Origin: an uncultured Sulfitobacter sp.
Lineage (GTDB): Bacteria; Pseudomonadota; Alphaproteobacteria; Rhodobacterales; Rhodobacteraceae
Length of the DNA stretch: 64,000 bases
Reading direction: 5' to 3'
NCBI RefSeq assembly: GCF_947500075.1
Contig: NZ_CANMQS010000003.1
Span: 538,989-602,988 of the forward strand
Shown: in pieces, positions 17,112 through 25,863 of the stretch
Position numbering within the stretch: the stretch's first letter is position 1
How the letters are laid out: the number at the start of each line of letters is the position of its first letter
Position numbers and translations under genes: made by a program
The notes under the pieces: model-generated
Databases searched by the model: none
Told to the model about the DNA's origin: nothing
The model's input: the letters and a program-made list of their open reading frames with translations, nothing else

Positions 17112-18239
17112 TCAATCCAATTCGGTCCGCAGGACGGATCCCTTCGGGGCCTGACGCAGTTTGTTGTTCTTCAGGTCGAAGACGAAGCTGATGATCTCGG
17201 CGATAATTTCCCAATGTTCGCCGGGAACAATCTGATCAACCTCCACCAGATCATAAAGCAGCCGTGTGAGCGGCTTGTTCTCAATCACCGGCACCTCATG
17301 TTCAAAGGCGATCTCCCGAATGCGGCGGGCCACTTCGTCGACACCTTTGGCGATGCAGACCGGAGCCATGTCTTTCTCCGGGTCATACTTCAGCGCGATG
17401 GCAAAATGGGACGGGTTGGTCAGGATCACATCGGCGATCGGCACCACGGCAATGGTGCGTTGCTGGGACAGTTCACGCCGCCGCTGCGCCCGTTTGCCGC
17501 GTATCTCGGGGGAACCTTCGCTTTCCTTCTGTTCATCGCGGATGTCTTTCTGGCTCATCCGCAGTTTTTTGCGCCATTCGAACCGACGCCACAGGATGTC
17601 GGCGATTGCGATGGGGACAACAAAGATCGAGGCTGCGATCAGCAATCTGTTGGCGGAGCTTACGAGATATTCCGGCAGTGCCTCCGGCAGGAAACCCGTG
17701 GTCTGCCATATCGCCTCAACAGCGACTTTGGTGAACCAGACGGCTAGCGCGCCGATGGCGAAGACCTTGATGATGCTCTTGACGAACTCCACCACCGAAT
17801 TGGCGGAGAACAGGCGTTTGAACCCTTCCTTGAGCGAGATTTTGGACAGTTTCGGTTTGATCCGCTCGAAGGCGATGACGGTTTCGCCCTGAAGCACCGC
17901 CCCGATCAGCCCGCCCAGCAAAAGCGCACCGAAGATCGGTGCGATGGCGACGACAGTGCTGATGATAAATTCGTTGATGATCTGCCCCAATCGGGTCAGG
18001 CCGGGGTTGCCTGTGGCCACGTTCATCTCGCCCGCATGGTCAATCAACGCGGCGAGGGCATTGGCGATCTTGGGCGCTTGCAGGGGCAGGACAAAAGCGA
18101 CGATGGCCAGCATGCTGATGACAACCACCATCGTGCCGGCTTCCTTGGAAGACGGTGTGTCTCCTTTCTTGCGCGCGTCGGCCAACTTCTTTTCAGTTGG
18201 TTCTAGCGTCTTTTCGGTGCTGTCGTTGTCCTCTGCCAT
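17112..18239 (-). CDS. flhB: Flagellar export switch protein FlhB
   Basis: FlhB controls the change from rod/hook to filament export. At 375 residues it is normal length. The N-terminal EKTLEPTEKKLADARKKG segment and four membrane helices precede the cytoplasmic domain. The autocleavage site normally read as NPTH is NPSH here (about residues 275-278, DVILTNPSHFAIALKYD); cleavage between Asn and Pro should still be possible. It is the last gene of the flgB-to-flhB operon, 2 bases after fliR. Confidence 0.97.
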   Translation of the reverse strand: MAEDNDSTEKTLEPTEKKLADARKKGDTPSSKEAGTMVVVISMLAIVAFVLPLQAPKIANALAALIDHAGEMNVATGNPGLTRLGQIINEFIISTVVAIAPIFGALLLGGLIGAVLQGETVIAFERIKPKLSKISLKEGFKRLFSANSVVEFVKSIIKVFAIGALAVWFTKVAVEAIWQTTGFLPEALPEYLVSSANRLLIAASIFVVPIAIADILWRRFEWRKKLRMSQKDIRDEQKESEGSPEIRGKRAQRRRELSQQRTIAVVPIADVILTNPSHFAIALKYDPEKDMAPVCIAKGVDEVARRIREIAFEHEVPVIENKPLTRLLYDLVEVDQIVPGEHWEIIAEIISFVFDLKNNKLRQAPKGSVLRTELD

Positions 18240-18241
18240 GC

Positions 18242-19000
18242 TCAGAACCTAAACATCATCAGCCATTCCCGCGTCTCCATGATATAGAAATCAAGGCTCG
18301 ACGGGATGGCAACTGCAAGGATGTAAAGGCCCGCTGCGATCAGAAGGGATGCGGCGACAAAGAAGACGGGCAGTTGCGGCATCATTCTGTTTGCCAGACC
18401 CATGCCAAGGTTCAGGACAACTCCCATGACAAAGAAGGGGGCTGAAATGGCTGTCCCGATATACAGGCTCTTTGAGCCGGCTTTGATGATCTGCTGTGCC
18501 ATATCCTCAACCATCAACGGTTGACCGGGGATGAAAAGCTCATAACTCGACAGCAGGGCGCGCAGGATGATGTGGTGTGTGTCTGTGACAAATATCATCG
18601 CCACCGCGCTGACCAACATCAAGGTCGCGACCATTGTGGCCCCTTCGAACGCGCCAAACGACGGGCCGAAGGCATTCGCCAGACCGGACACTTGCCCAAC
18701 CTGATAACCTGCGAACTGCAAGGCAGCCAGAAGGATCCGGGCGGTGAGCCCGATCCAGAGGCCGATGGTGGCTTCGGTCCCGACCATCAGCGCAATGGTC
18801 AACGGGTCGCCGGGCAGTACATCCCGCACAGGCGTGGCGGGCATCAGCGCGGCGCACAAGACAAGGGCGAAGGACAGACGAACACGCACGGGGATCTGCG
18901 TCTCCCCAAAGGCGGGCATGAAGATCAGCGCGGTTCCCAGACGGGCAAAGACAACGAAGTAGGAAAAGAACAGGGAGGTGACGTAGGTTTCCAGCGACAC
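18242..19000 (-). CDS. fliR: Flagellar export gate protein FliR
   Basis: FliR is a polytopic inner-membrane subunit of the export gate. The protein has 252 residues and about six hydrophobic helices. Family segments include FARLGTALIFMPAFGETQIPVRVRL, GYQVGQVSGLANAFGP and LPVFFVAASLLIAAGLYIL. It lies between flhA and flhB with gaps of only 2-3 bases, consistent with one polycistronic message. Confidence 0.95.
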   Translation of the reverse strand: MSLETYVTSLFFSYFVVFARLGTALIFMPAFGETQIPVRVRLSFALVLCAALMPATPVRDVLPGDPLTIALMVGTEATIGLWIGLTARILLAALQFAGYQVGQVSGLANAFGPSFGAFEGATMVATLMLVSAVAMIFVTDTHHIILRALLSSYELFIPGQPLMVEDMAQQIIKAGSKSLYIGTAISAPFFVMGVVLNLGMGLANRMMPQLPVFFVAASLLIAAGLYILAVAIPSSLDFYIMETREWLMMFRF

Positions 19001-19003
19001 CGG

Positions 19004-21106
19004 CTATTGCCCGACGCTGCCAACAGTGCGCAATGCGACTTTCCGGTGCACTTCGTTGTGGGAAATGACCTGGGTCATCGGGCTGACACGCTCAAGGATG
19101 GAGCGGACATAGGGCCGGACCTGTGGTGCCACCAGAATGGCGGGCCATTCATCGACGGCGGAGTATTTCTGGATCTCCTGCCGCACCGCTAGGACAAAAT
19201 CCTGCACGCGGGAGGGCTGCATCAAGAACGTCTCTTCCCCGTTGTTGGTGCTGATTGTGCTGGTCAGTTCGCGATCCCAATCCGCGCCAAGTGTGATCAC
19301 GGGCACAAAACCCTTTTCATCGACGAGCGACTGGCAAATCTGTTTGGACAGCTTGCCACGGGCGTGTTCGATCACGGCACGAATGTTCTTGGTGGTGGCA
19401 GTGGCTTCGGCGACGGCTTCCACGATCTTGGGCAGGTTGCGGATGGAAACACGTTCAGACAGCAACGACTGCAACACGTGCTGCAACATCACGGCCGGGC
19501 TGTTTGTCGCGCTGTCGGAGAGCAGCTTCTGGTAGTCTTTATCCAGACCTTCGATCAGCTCCTGCGTTGCCGAGAAGGTCAGGATTTCCGGCATGTGCTC
19601 CTTGATCACTTCGGTCAGGTGCGTGGTGACCACGCTTTCGGGATCGACCACGGTCATGCCCATCAATTCTGCTTCTGACGCGCGGGCTTCATCCACCCAG
19701 ATCGCGTCCAGGCCAAAGGTGGGTTCCTTGGTGCGCTTGCCGTGCAGGTCCAGCTCTTCTCCGGTGGGGTTGATGACCATGGACATCATCGGCTGCACTT
19801 CGCCGCGCGCAACTTCGACACCTTGCAGAATGATCGCGTAGGAATTCGTTGGCAGTGCGCCATCGTCCTTGATCCGCACCGGGGGCAGAACAAATCCGTA
19901 GTCCTTGATGAACAGCGACCGCAGGCTTTTGACCTTGCCCGGCAGTGCCGCGTTGACGGAGTTGATCATCGGGACCAGACCCGCGCCCATATCAAGGCGC
20001 ACATCATCCACACGCAGCATTTCCGAGATCGGGTCTTCGACCTCCTTGCCGGCGTTAACCTCCTCAACCTCAGCGGCATGTTGCATCGCTTCGCGCGCCG
20101 CAAGCTGCCGTTGCATCAAGTTGCCAAAGATCGCCGTCCCGATGGACAGGGGCATAAAGATCAGCAACGGAAAGCCGGGCAGCATACCCATGCAGAAGGT
20201 CAACCCTGCCGCCATGTAGAGCGCCTTGGGGAAGTTGCTGAGCTGTCCAAGGACCGCTTCGTTCGTGGCGCCCTTGGTGCCGCCTTTTGTCACCAGCAGG
20301 CCGGCGGAGAGGGAGACGATCAGTGCAGGGATCTGCGTGACCAGACCATCGCCGATTGTCAGGACCGTGTAGTTGTTCGCGGCTTGGCCAATGCTCAAAC
20401 CGTGGCTGATCATGCCGATCATGATGCCGCCAAAGACGTTGATCAGGGTGATGATCAGCCCCGCGACCGCATCGCCCCGCACGAATTTCGATGCACCATC
20501 CATCGCGCCAAAGAAGGAGCTCTCCTCCTCCAGCGTCTTGCGGCGGTGTTTGGCTTCCTCGTCATTGATCACGCCCGCAGCCAGATCTGCATCAATCGCC
20601 ATCTGTTTGCCCGGCATCGCATCAAGTGAGAACCGCGCCGCAACCTCGGCAATCCGGGTGGAGCCTTTGGTGATCACGATGAAGTTGATGATCACAAGGA
20701 TGGCAAAGACGATGATTCCGATGATGAAATCACCGCCCACCATGAATTGCGAAAACCCTTCGATGACGTCGCCCGCAGCACCGGGTCCGGTATGGCCTTC
20801 CGACAGGATCAGTCTGGTTGATGCGACGTTAAGGGCGAGCCGCAACATCGTGACAACCAGCAACAGCGTGGGGAAGGAGTTGAACTCCAACGGTGCCCCG
20901 ATCCAAAGCGCTACCATAAGGATCAGCACGGCGAGCGACAGGGAGATCGCAAACCCGATGTCCAGAAAAAACGACGGCAGCGGTAAAAACAGCACCGACA
21001 GGATCAGCATCACAGCAATCGCAAACCCGATGTCGCGGTTGTTCTGGCCTAACTTGGCAAATCCGACAATCGGACGGCTGCGGAGGTTGGTGTCAGGGCT
21101 GCTCAT
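19004..21106 (-). CDS. flhA: Flagellar export gate protein FlhA
   Basis: FlhA is the large export-gate protein whose cytoplasmic nonamer receives chaperone-substrate complexes. The 700-residue protein has the expected eight-helix N-terminal half with the conserved loop (SRPTLLLV-like FNSFPTLLLVVTMLRLALNVASTR, LDAMPGKQMAID). Its C-terminal cytoplasmic half contains YGFVLPPVRIKDD, MPEILTFSATQEL and QVLAPQVR-like ILVAPQVRPYVRSILE. The start at ATG 21106 is 3 bases after the transglycosylase stop codon. Confidence 0.97.
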   Translation of the reverse strand: MSSPDTNLRSRPIVGFAKLGQNNRDIGFAIAVMLILSVLFLPLPSFFLDIGFAISLSLAVLILMVALWIGAPLEFNSFPTLLLVVTMLRLALNVASTRLILSEGHTGPGAAGDVIEGFSQFMVGGDFIIGIIVFAILVIINFIVITKGSTRIAEVAARFSLDAMPGKQMAIDADLAAGVINDEEAKHRRKTLEEESSFFGAMDGASKFVRGDAVAGLIITLINVFGGIMIGMISHGLSIGQAANNYTVLTIGDGLVTQIPALIVSLSAGLLVTKGGTKGATNEAVLGQLSNFPKALYMAAGLTFCMGMLPGFPLLIFMPLSIGTAIFGNLMQRQLAAREAMQHAAEVEEVNAGKEVEDPISEMLRVDDVRLDMGAGLVPMINSVNAALPGKVKSLRSLFIKDYGFVLPPVRIKDDGALPTNSYAIILQGVEVARGEVQPMMSMVINPTGEELDLHGKRTKEPTFGLDAIWVDEARASEAELMGMTVVDPESVVTTHLTEVIKEHMPEILTFSATQELIEGLDKDYQKLLSDSATNSPAVMLQHVLQSLLSERVSIRNLPKIVEAVAEATATTKNIRAVIEHARGKLSKQICQSLVDEKGFVPVITLGADWDRELTSTISTNNGEETFLMQPSRVQDFVLAVRQEIQKYSAVDEWPAILVAPQVRPYVRSILERVSPMTQVISHNEVHRKVALRTVGSVGQ

Positions 21107-21109
21107 GGA

Positions 21110-21946
21110 TCAATTGTTTTCTGCGTTCTGGGTCAGCAAGGGCTGCAACGGCGCGTTGGAGTAGATCGAAATCTGGTTGAAACGGCGGCCTTGCGCGGCG
21201 CCGGTCATATCGGCGCTCCATCCGATGATGGGGGCAGGTCTGCTGGACCCATGCGCAGGGGCAGATGCCTTTCGCGGGTCAATTGCAGCCGGAGCGATGC
21301 CATTTGCCATTATCGCGTTGGCGACCTGCTGATTGCGGGTCAGCTTGGTCAGGTAGATTTCCTTGAACTTGGGGCTTGAGGAATGATAGCGGCCTGCGGC
21401 CTCCCACCAGTCACCTGTTTCGCGGTAGAGCCTGCGCAGAAACCGCGCGGCATAGTCTGCGTTTGCCATCGGGTCTGTCGCCTGTTCGAGCGAAGCAAAC
21501 TCCTGCGCATGCCATTTCTGGTTCACCTGCATGCAGCCCACATCAATGGAACTGATCCCTTGCGCCTGTTTGCCGCGCACCCAGTTTTCCAGCGCGACCT
21601 TGCTGCGGAAGAACGCGCCGTTGCCGTGGTAGTTGCCGGTCCACGGCCAGATGGTCAGCGCGCCATCCACTTGTCGCCCGGCTTCCTGCACCCCGATGGC
21701 CAGCAGCAGGTTGTTGGGGATGTTGTAGCGGGCCTGTGCGGCCAGGATCGCGGTTACGCAGTCCGTTTGCGAGATTGGGACATTCTGCCTTTCGGGGCGT
21801 TCGGGTGTATCCTGTGCCGGGGCAGGTCGGGTCGAAAGACTGTAGAACCCTTTCCATGACACCGGTTCAGTTGCGTCGGCAGGTGCATACATGACCCACG
21901 ACCCAACCGCCAAGGCGCCCGCGATCCAGAAGATCTTGGGATCCAT
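21110..21946 (-). CDS. Exported lytic transglycosylase in the flagellar operon
   Basis: A 278-residue SLT-domain enzyme that should cut glycan strands to let the rod cross the peptidoglycan. A signal sequence (IFWIAGALAVGSWVMYAPADA) is followed by the catalytic segment NNLLLAIGVQEAG with the expected Glu. Further SLT motifs are SSIDVGCMQVNQKWH and ADYAARFLRRLYRETGDWWEAAGRYHS. It lies inside the fliQ-flhA operon. Rhodobacter sphaeroides uses a dedicated flagellar transglycosylase (SltF), and the FlgJ protein here lacks a muramidase domain, so this enzyme probably fills that role. Confidence 0.88.
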   Translation of the reverse strand: MDPKIFWIAGALAVGSWVMYAPADATEPVSWKGFYSLSTRPAPAQDTPERPERQNVPISQTDCVTAILAAQARYNIPNNLLLAIGVQEAGRQVDGALTIWPWTGNYHGNGAFFRSKVALENWVRGKQAQGISSIDVGCMQVNQKWHAQEFASLEQATDPMANADYAARFLRRLYRETGDWWEAAGRYHSSSPKFKEIYLTKLTRNQQVANAIMANGIAPAAIDPRKASAPAHGSSRPAPIIGWSADMTGAAQGRRFNQISIYSNAPLQPLLTQNAENN

Positions 21947-21947
21947 G

Positions 21948-22217
21948 TCAGACCCCTCCGCTGACGATCAGATCGAAGACCCGGTCAGAGAGGCGCACAA
22001 GCGTTGAGAAAACAAACGGGAGAGAGATCGCGAGCGTCAGGAAGATCGCCGCAATCTTCGGAACGAAAGTGAGGGTCATTTCCTGGATTTGAGTGAGCGC
22101 CTGAAAGAACGCGATCACAAGACCAACACCAAGCGCGACGATCAAGACTGGCCCGGAGCCGATCAGGACTGCCATGATGGTTTGGCGAATGATCTCATAT
22201 GTTGTAATCTCGTCCAC
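21948..22217 (-). CDS. fliQ: Flagellar export gate protein FliQ
   Basis: FliQ is a small two-helix export-gate subunit. Starting at GTG 22217 gives 89 residues, the usual FliQ length, with AAGGG about 7 bases upstream; a TTG two codons earlier is less likely. Helix 1 (AVLIGSGPVLIVALGVGLVIAFFQALTQI is the region) and helix 2 (KIAAIFLTLAISLPFVFSTL) are separated by the conserved TQIQEMTLTFVPK loop. It lies between fliE and the transglycosylase gene. Confidence 0.95.
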   Translation of the reverse strand: MDEITTYEIIRQTIMAVLIGSGPVLIVALGVGLVIAFFQALTQIQEMTLTFVPKIAAIFLTLAISLPFVFSTLVRLSDRVFDLIVSGGV

Positions 22218-22242
22218 GGGCAACCCTTGTTCAAATTCGGCG

Positions 22243-22560
22243 TCAGATCGGCATCCGCATCACTTCCTGATAGGCATCGACCATCTTGTCACGCAGGGCG
22301 ACAGCCACTTGGACAGTGCTTTCCATGGCCATGGTTGCCTCAACCACCTGTTGCAGCCCGGCCTGCCCATTCAAGGCGGCGATCGCGGTGCTGTCTCCTG
22401 TGCGCACGGTGTCCACAGCCTGTGCTGCGGCATCCGACACCATTTTTGAGAAGTCTTCGGTCTGCTCCTTGGGCGGGAGGCTCTCTGCGGTGTTTGAACG
22501 CGCCGACTTGGCATAGGCGCTTTCAATGTAGGTTGAGCGGATTGTTGAAAAATCTGTCAT
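22243..22560 (-). CDS. fliE: Flagellar MS-ring/rod junction protein FliE
   Basis: FliE connects the MS ring to the rod. The protein has 105 residues with the family C-terminal half (AALNGQAGLQQVVEATMAMES, QVAVALRDKMVDAYQEVMRMPI) and is not preceded by a signal peptide, as expected for an export substrate. A GAGGAAGAC ribosome site lies directly upstream. It follows flgC by 10 bases. Confidence 0.95.
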   Translation of the reverse strand: MTDFSTIRSTYIESAYAKSARSNTAESLPPKEQTEDFSKMVSDAAAQAVDTVRTGDSTAIAALNGQAGLQQVVEATMAMESTVQVAVALRDKMVDAYQEVMRMPI

Positions 22561-22570
22561 GTCTTCCTCC

Positions 22571-22981
22571 TCAGCTCAGCAGATCGACCAGAAGACGCCG
22601 CATGGAGCGGGCGTTTTCCATCATCGACAGATTGGCCTCATAGCTCCGCGCGGCTTCGCGCATGTTGCTCATCTCGATCAGGGGGTTCACGTTTGGCAGC
22701 TTGATGTAGCCGTCTGCGTCTGCGGATGGGTGCGAGGGATCAAAGCGCAGCACAAAGCTGGATTTGTCAGTCTCGACCTCGCCAAGCTGGACGATTGCAG
22801 CACCTGTGCTGGGATCTACGCCATTTTCGAAATTGATAATCTTGCGCTGATACGGGTCCCCACCGGGTTTGCTGGACGTCGAATTGGCGTTGGCCACGTT
22901 CTCAGACACCACACGCAGGCGTTCACCCTGCGCGCGCATGCCGCTGGCGGCTGTCTTTGATATCAAGCTGAGTGGATCCAT
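22571..22981 (-). CDS. flgC: Flagellar rod protein FlgC
   Basis: FlgC is a proximal rod protein. The 136-residue sequence has the flagellar rod/hook N-terminal motif (ASGMRAQGERLRVVSENVANANS) and the C-terminal basal-body motif (NPLIEMSNMREAARSYEANLSMMENA). It lies between flgB and fliE in the rod/export operon. Confidence 0.96.
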   Translation of the reverse strand: MDPLSLISKTAASGMRAQGERLRVVSENVANANSTSSKPGGDPYQRKIINFENGVDPSTGAAIVQLGEVETDKSSFVLRFDPSHPSADADGYIKLPNVNPLIEMSNMREAARSYEANLSMMENARSMRRLLVDLLS

Positions 22982-23005
22982 GTCGCCCTCCTATCCGGCA
23001 CGTTG

Positions 23006-23359
23006 TTATCTGCGTCCAGCCACAGCGCCGATCATCTCATACGCCTTGCGGTAGAGCCCTGCGGCGATCCGGAACTGACCGGCGGCGCTGCTGGCTTCCA
23101 TCAATTGCTCTTCAAGAACGACGTTGTTGCCGGTCAGGTCTTCGGACCAACTGACCTTGGCTTCCTGCGTCTTTGCTTCCTGAAGAGAGCCGGAGGCCTT
23201 GGCGTTGTTGAGGTAGCTGGCAAAGCTCTCCACCTCTTTCGCGCGGTAGCTGGCTACGTCTGAGTTGGCGATGTTCTCTGACACGGCCTTTTGTCGGCTG
23301 GCGAGCCACTGAAGCCGTTTGGGCGCAAGATCAAAAAGTGATGTTGGTTCTGTGTTCAT
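23006..23359 (-). CDS. flgB: Flagellar rod protein FlgB
   Basis: FlgB is the most proximal rod subunit. The protein has 117 residues, with the N-terminal helix LQWLASRQKAVSENIANSDVASYRAKEV characteristic of rod proteins (shown only in part here: ENIANSDVASYRAKEV). It is the first gene of an eight-gene operon flgB-flgC-fliE-fliQ-transglycosylase-flhA-fliR-flhB, divergent from fliI. The shared 66-bp spacer holds an ATACTTG box and a CtrA-like site. Confidence 0.95.
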   Translation of the reverse strand: MNTEPTSLFDLAPKRLQWLASRQKAVSENIANSDVASYRAKEVESFASYLNNAKASGSLQEAKTQEAKVSWSEDLTGNNVVLEEQLMEASSAAGQFRIAAGLYRKAYEMIGAVAGRR

Positions 23360-23390
23360 AATGGACTCGTGTTTTGTTCTTGCCTTATAT

Positions 23391-23400
23391 CAAGTATAAA
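23391..23400 (-). promoter_or_regulatory. TTTATACTTG box upstream of flgB
   Basis: Read towards flgB this is TTTATACTTG, 32 bp before the start codon. The same ten bases occur at 34551-34560. It immediately follows the CtrA-like site in the flgB direction. Confidence 0.45.
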
Positions 23401-23404
23401 ATGG

Positions 23405-23419
23405 TTAGTGAAGGATTAA
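23405..23419 (-). promoter_or_regulatory. CtrA-like site between flgB and fliI
   Basis: On the minus strand the sequence is TTAATCCTTCACTAA, i.e. TTAA-N7-CTAA, one base off the CtrA consensus. It is 46 bp before flgB and ends 6 bp before the fliI start, so it could control both. Confidence 0.45.
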
Positions 23420-23425
23420 AAAATC

Positions 23426-24820
23426 ATGTCTATCTATTCTAACCTTCAAGAACAGATGTATTCAGCACGCAGCACGCGGGTTGTCGGCAGTGTGAAGTCC
23501 ATTGTTGGTCTCAACCTGACTGTCGGCGGGTTGGAGACGCTGGCAGGCATAGGTAGCCGGTGCGAAGTGCAGAGCCGGAAAGGCGCGGTTGCCGGAGAGG
23601 TCGTGGGACTGCAGGGCCATGACCTATGTATTTTGCCCTTCGGGGAATGGGATGGCGTTGCGGTAGGGGATGAGGTGGAGCTGATCTTCTTTGATGACCT
23701 GATCCATCCCGATGACAGCTGGATCGGTACAGTGATTGATGGATTGGGGCGGCCGCTGTCCAAATATCGCTCCGCCCCCCGTGCGCATCGGCGAAAGTCT
23801 TTCAAGCCCCAGCCGCCGCGTGCCTTTGATCGCAAGCCGGTCGGAAGGCGTCTGGAAACGCAGATCAAATGTATCGATCTGTTTACCCCGCTGTGTCAGG
23901 GCCAGCGCATGGGGGTGTTCGCGGGATCCGGGGTTGGTAAATCGACGATGATGGCCATGCTCGCCCGCAATACGGATGCGGATCTGATTGTCATTGGGCT
24001 GATCGGCGAACGCGGCCGCGAAGTGCAGCAGTTCATTCAGGAAGATCTGGGCGAAGAAGGGATGGCGCGTGCGGTTGTCGTCGTGTCGACGGGGGATGAA
24101 GCGCCGCTCATGCGCAAGCAGGCGGCGCTGACAACCACGGCTATTGCCGAGCATTTTCGCAAGAAGGGTAAACAGGTGCTCGTTCTTCTGGACAGTGTGA
24201 CCCGCTTTGCGATGGCGCAGCGGGAAATTGGTCTGGCGCGCGGGGAGCCGCCGACGCTGCGTGGCTATCCGCCCTCCGTCTTTTCAGAATTGCCGCATCT
24301 GTTGGAGCGCGCGGGGCCGGGGCCGGAAGGTGAGGGGGATATTACCGGCCTCTATACCGTGCTTGTCGATGGGGATGATATGAACGAGCCGATTGCAGAT
24401 GCCGTGCGCGGAATTGTGGATGGGCATATGGTGCTGGACCGTCGCATCGCGGAGCAGGGCCGGTTTCCGGCGATTGATCTGCAACGATCGCTGTCGCGGA
24501 TGCTGCCGGATTGTCATTCCCCTGAGGAGTTCGCGATTATCAAGACCGCCCGAAAGGCCTTTGGCCGCTATACAGACATGGAAGACCTGATCCGGCTGGG
24601 CGCGTACAAGCCCGGATCTGACGCGGAAACGGATGAAGCCATCGAGTTTTTCAAGGCATCCAGCCCCTTCCTGTCGCAACGGCGCGGGGAAATGTGCCCG
24701 ACAAGCGAGAGCTTTGCGGAAATGTACCGGATGATCCTGGAGGCGGGGATTGAAGACCCCCTGCGTGTGTTCTTTGAAAAGGAAGAGGCTGTGCCGGAAC
24801 TGGAGCAAGCCGCGCGATAA
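23426..24820 (+). CDS. fliI: Flagellar export ATPase FliI
   Basis: FliI is the hexameric ATPase of flagellar type III export. The 464-residue protein carries the Walker A loop GSGVGKST (about residues 167-174), the IGERGREVQQFI motif, Walker B VLVLLDSVTRFAMAQREIGLARGEPP and the family stretch YPPSVFSELPHLLERAG. N-terminal beta-barrel and C-terminal helical domains are of normal length. It is monocistronic, divergent from flgB and convergent with flagellin, with a strong hairpin after the stop. Confidence 0.97.
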   Translation: MSIYSNLQEQMYSARSTRVVGSVKSIVGLNLTVGGLETLAGIGSRCEVQSRKGAVAGEVVGLQGHDLCILPFGEWDGVAVGDEVELIFFDDLIHPDDSWIGTVIDGLGRPLSKYRSAPRAHRRKSFKPQPPRAFDRKPVGRRLETQIKCIDLFTPLCQGQRMGVFAGSGVGKSTMMAMLARNTDADLIVIGLIGERGREVQQFIQEDLGEEGMARAVVVVSTGDEAPLMRKQAALTTTAIAEHFRKKGKQVLVLLDSVTRFAMAQREIGLARGEPPTLRGYPPSVFSELPHLLERAGPGPEGEGDITGLYTVLVDGDDMNEPIADAVRGIVDGHMVLDRRIAEQGRFPAIDLQRSLSRMLPDCHSPEEFAIIKTARKAFGRYTDMEDLIRLGAYKPGSDAETDEAIEFFKASSPFLSQRRGEMCPTSESFAEMYRMILEAGIEDPLRVFFEKEEAVPELEQAAR

Positions 24821-24850
24821 AGGACTGCGTGTTTTGGAGGGACAGTCAGT

Positions 24851-24880
24851 GTATCGCCCAATCCTGGGACTGGGCGATAC
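24851..24880. terminator. Bidirectional terminator between fliI and flagellin
   Basis: GTATCGCCCA and TGGGCGATAC form a perfect 10-bp stem around a 10-nt loop, followed on the plus strand by GTGTTTTC. It lies between the convergent fliI and flagellin stop codons and is the best terminator-like hairpin in the window. Confidence 0.75.
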
Positions 24881-24906
24881 GTGTTTTCAACTCAACGTTG
24901 TCCGAC

Positions 24907-25734
24907 TTAACGGAACAGGCTCAAGATGTTCTGAGGTGACTGGTTTGCAATCGACAGCGACTGAGTCGCCAGCTGCTGTTGTACCTGGTAGGCCTGCAAA
25001 CGTGCTGCTTCTTCTTCCATGTCCGCGTCCACAAGGGAGCTGACGCCGGAATCCAGCGTGTCGGTCAGGCTGTCAAGGAACTGCATCTGCCCTTCCAGCG
25101 TCTTTTCCGTCACACCAAGGGATGTTGCCGCGTTGATCGCATTGCCCAATTCGGCTTCTGCAACAGCAAGCTTGGCACCCATGGTTGTGCCGGTATCAGT
25201 CACATCAATGGCCACAAGCGCATCGTGGATGGCCTGAAGGTCAACAGACTGGAACGAGATGGAGGTCGTTGCGAATGTACCGCCGGAACGGGTGATACCC
25301 GTGGTCACGGTTGTTGTCGCAGCGGGGCCGCCAACAAGGTCGTTGCCGTTGAAGGTGGACTGATCGATCACACCCTGGATCTGGCTTGCCAGACCCACAA
25401 GTTCGGCCTGAACGTCGGCACGGTCGATGCCTTCGGTCTGTGCAAATGCAACCCGTTCGATGAACTGGCCGGTCAGGTCTGTGACGGTTTCAGCACCAAG
25501 ACGGGCAGTGGAGACAGAGTTCTTCGTCGCTGTCATGCCTTCGTTGATGGCTTTGTACATGCCACTATCGCTTGCCATTGTTTCAGACAAGGCGAAGTAG
25601 GCGGCGTTTTCCTTACCGGAACGAATGGCCAGACCTGTGGAGACACGGTCCTGAGTTTCATTGAGCCCGCGGTTCACCATCTTCAGGGTGGAAAGGGCAT
25701 TCATTGCGGAGGTATTGTTGAGAATGGATGACAT
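24907..25734 (-). CDS. fliC: Flagellin (filament subunit)
   Basis: A short flagellin of 275 residues with the conserved N-terminal coiled coil (NTSAMNALSTLKMVNRGLN, RVSTGLAIRSGKENAAYFAL) and C-terminal coiled coil (EEEAARLQAYQVQQQLATQS, then SIANQSPQNILSLF). The variable outer domain is small, as in many alphaproteobacteria. It is transcribed alone; a perfect CtrA-type site lies 86 bp upstream. FlaF and FlbT, which control flagellin in this group, are encoded at 7.7-8.5 kb. No second flagellin gene is present in the window. Confidence 0.96.
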   Translation of the reverse strand: MSSILNNTSAMNALSTLKMVNRGLNETQDRVSTGLAIRSGKENAAYFALSETMASDSGMYKAINEGMTATKNSVSTARLGAETVTDLTGQFIERVAFAQTEGIDRADVQAELVGLASQIQGVIDQSTFNGNDLVGGPAATTTVTTGITRSGGTFATTSISFQSVDLQAIHDALVAIDVTDTGTTMGAKLAVAEAELGNAINAATSLGVTEKTLEGQMQFLDSLTDTLDSGVSSLVDADMEEEAARLQAYQVQQQLATQSLSIANQSPQNILSLFR

Positions 25735-25819
25735 TTAATGTACTCCTGTTTTCTCATGAAGTTCAGTCTTCTGACTGAGGTGCTGGTTCGACCCAGCATG
25801 AGAGAGATAATCGCCAGAG

Positions 25820-25834
25820 TTAAAGCGCGGTTAA
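25820..25834 (-). promoter_or_regulatory. CtrA consensus site upstream of flagellin
   Basis: TTAAAGCGCGGTTAA is a perfect TTAA-N7-TTAA match located between the FlgN-like gene and the flagellin start. Confidence 0.6.
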
Positions 25835-25863
25835 TGAAACGGGCATTTATCGCATTCTGCGGA

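Noticed and set aside
24284..24808. Long antisense frames within fliI and many other flagellar genes
   Set aside because: They are shadows of high-GC coding sequence; the sense frames have clear family motifs.
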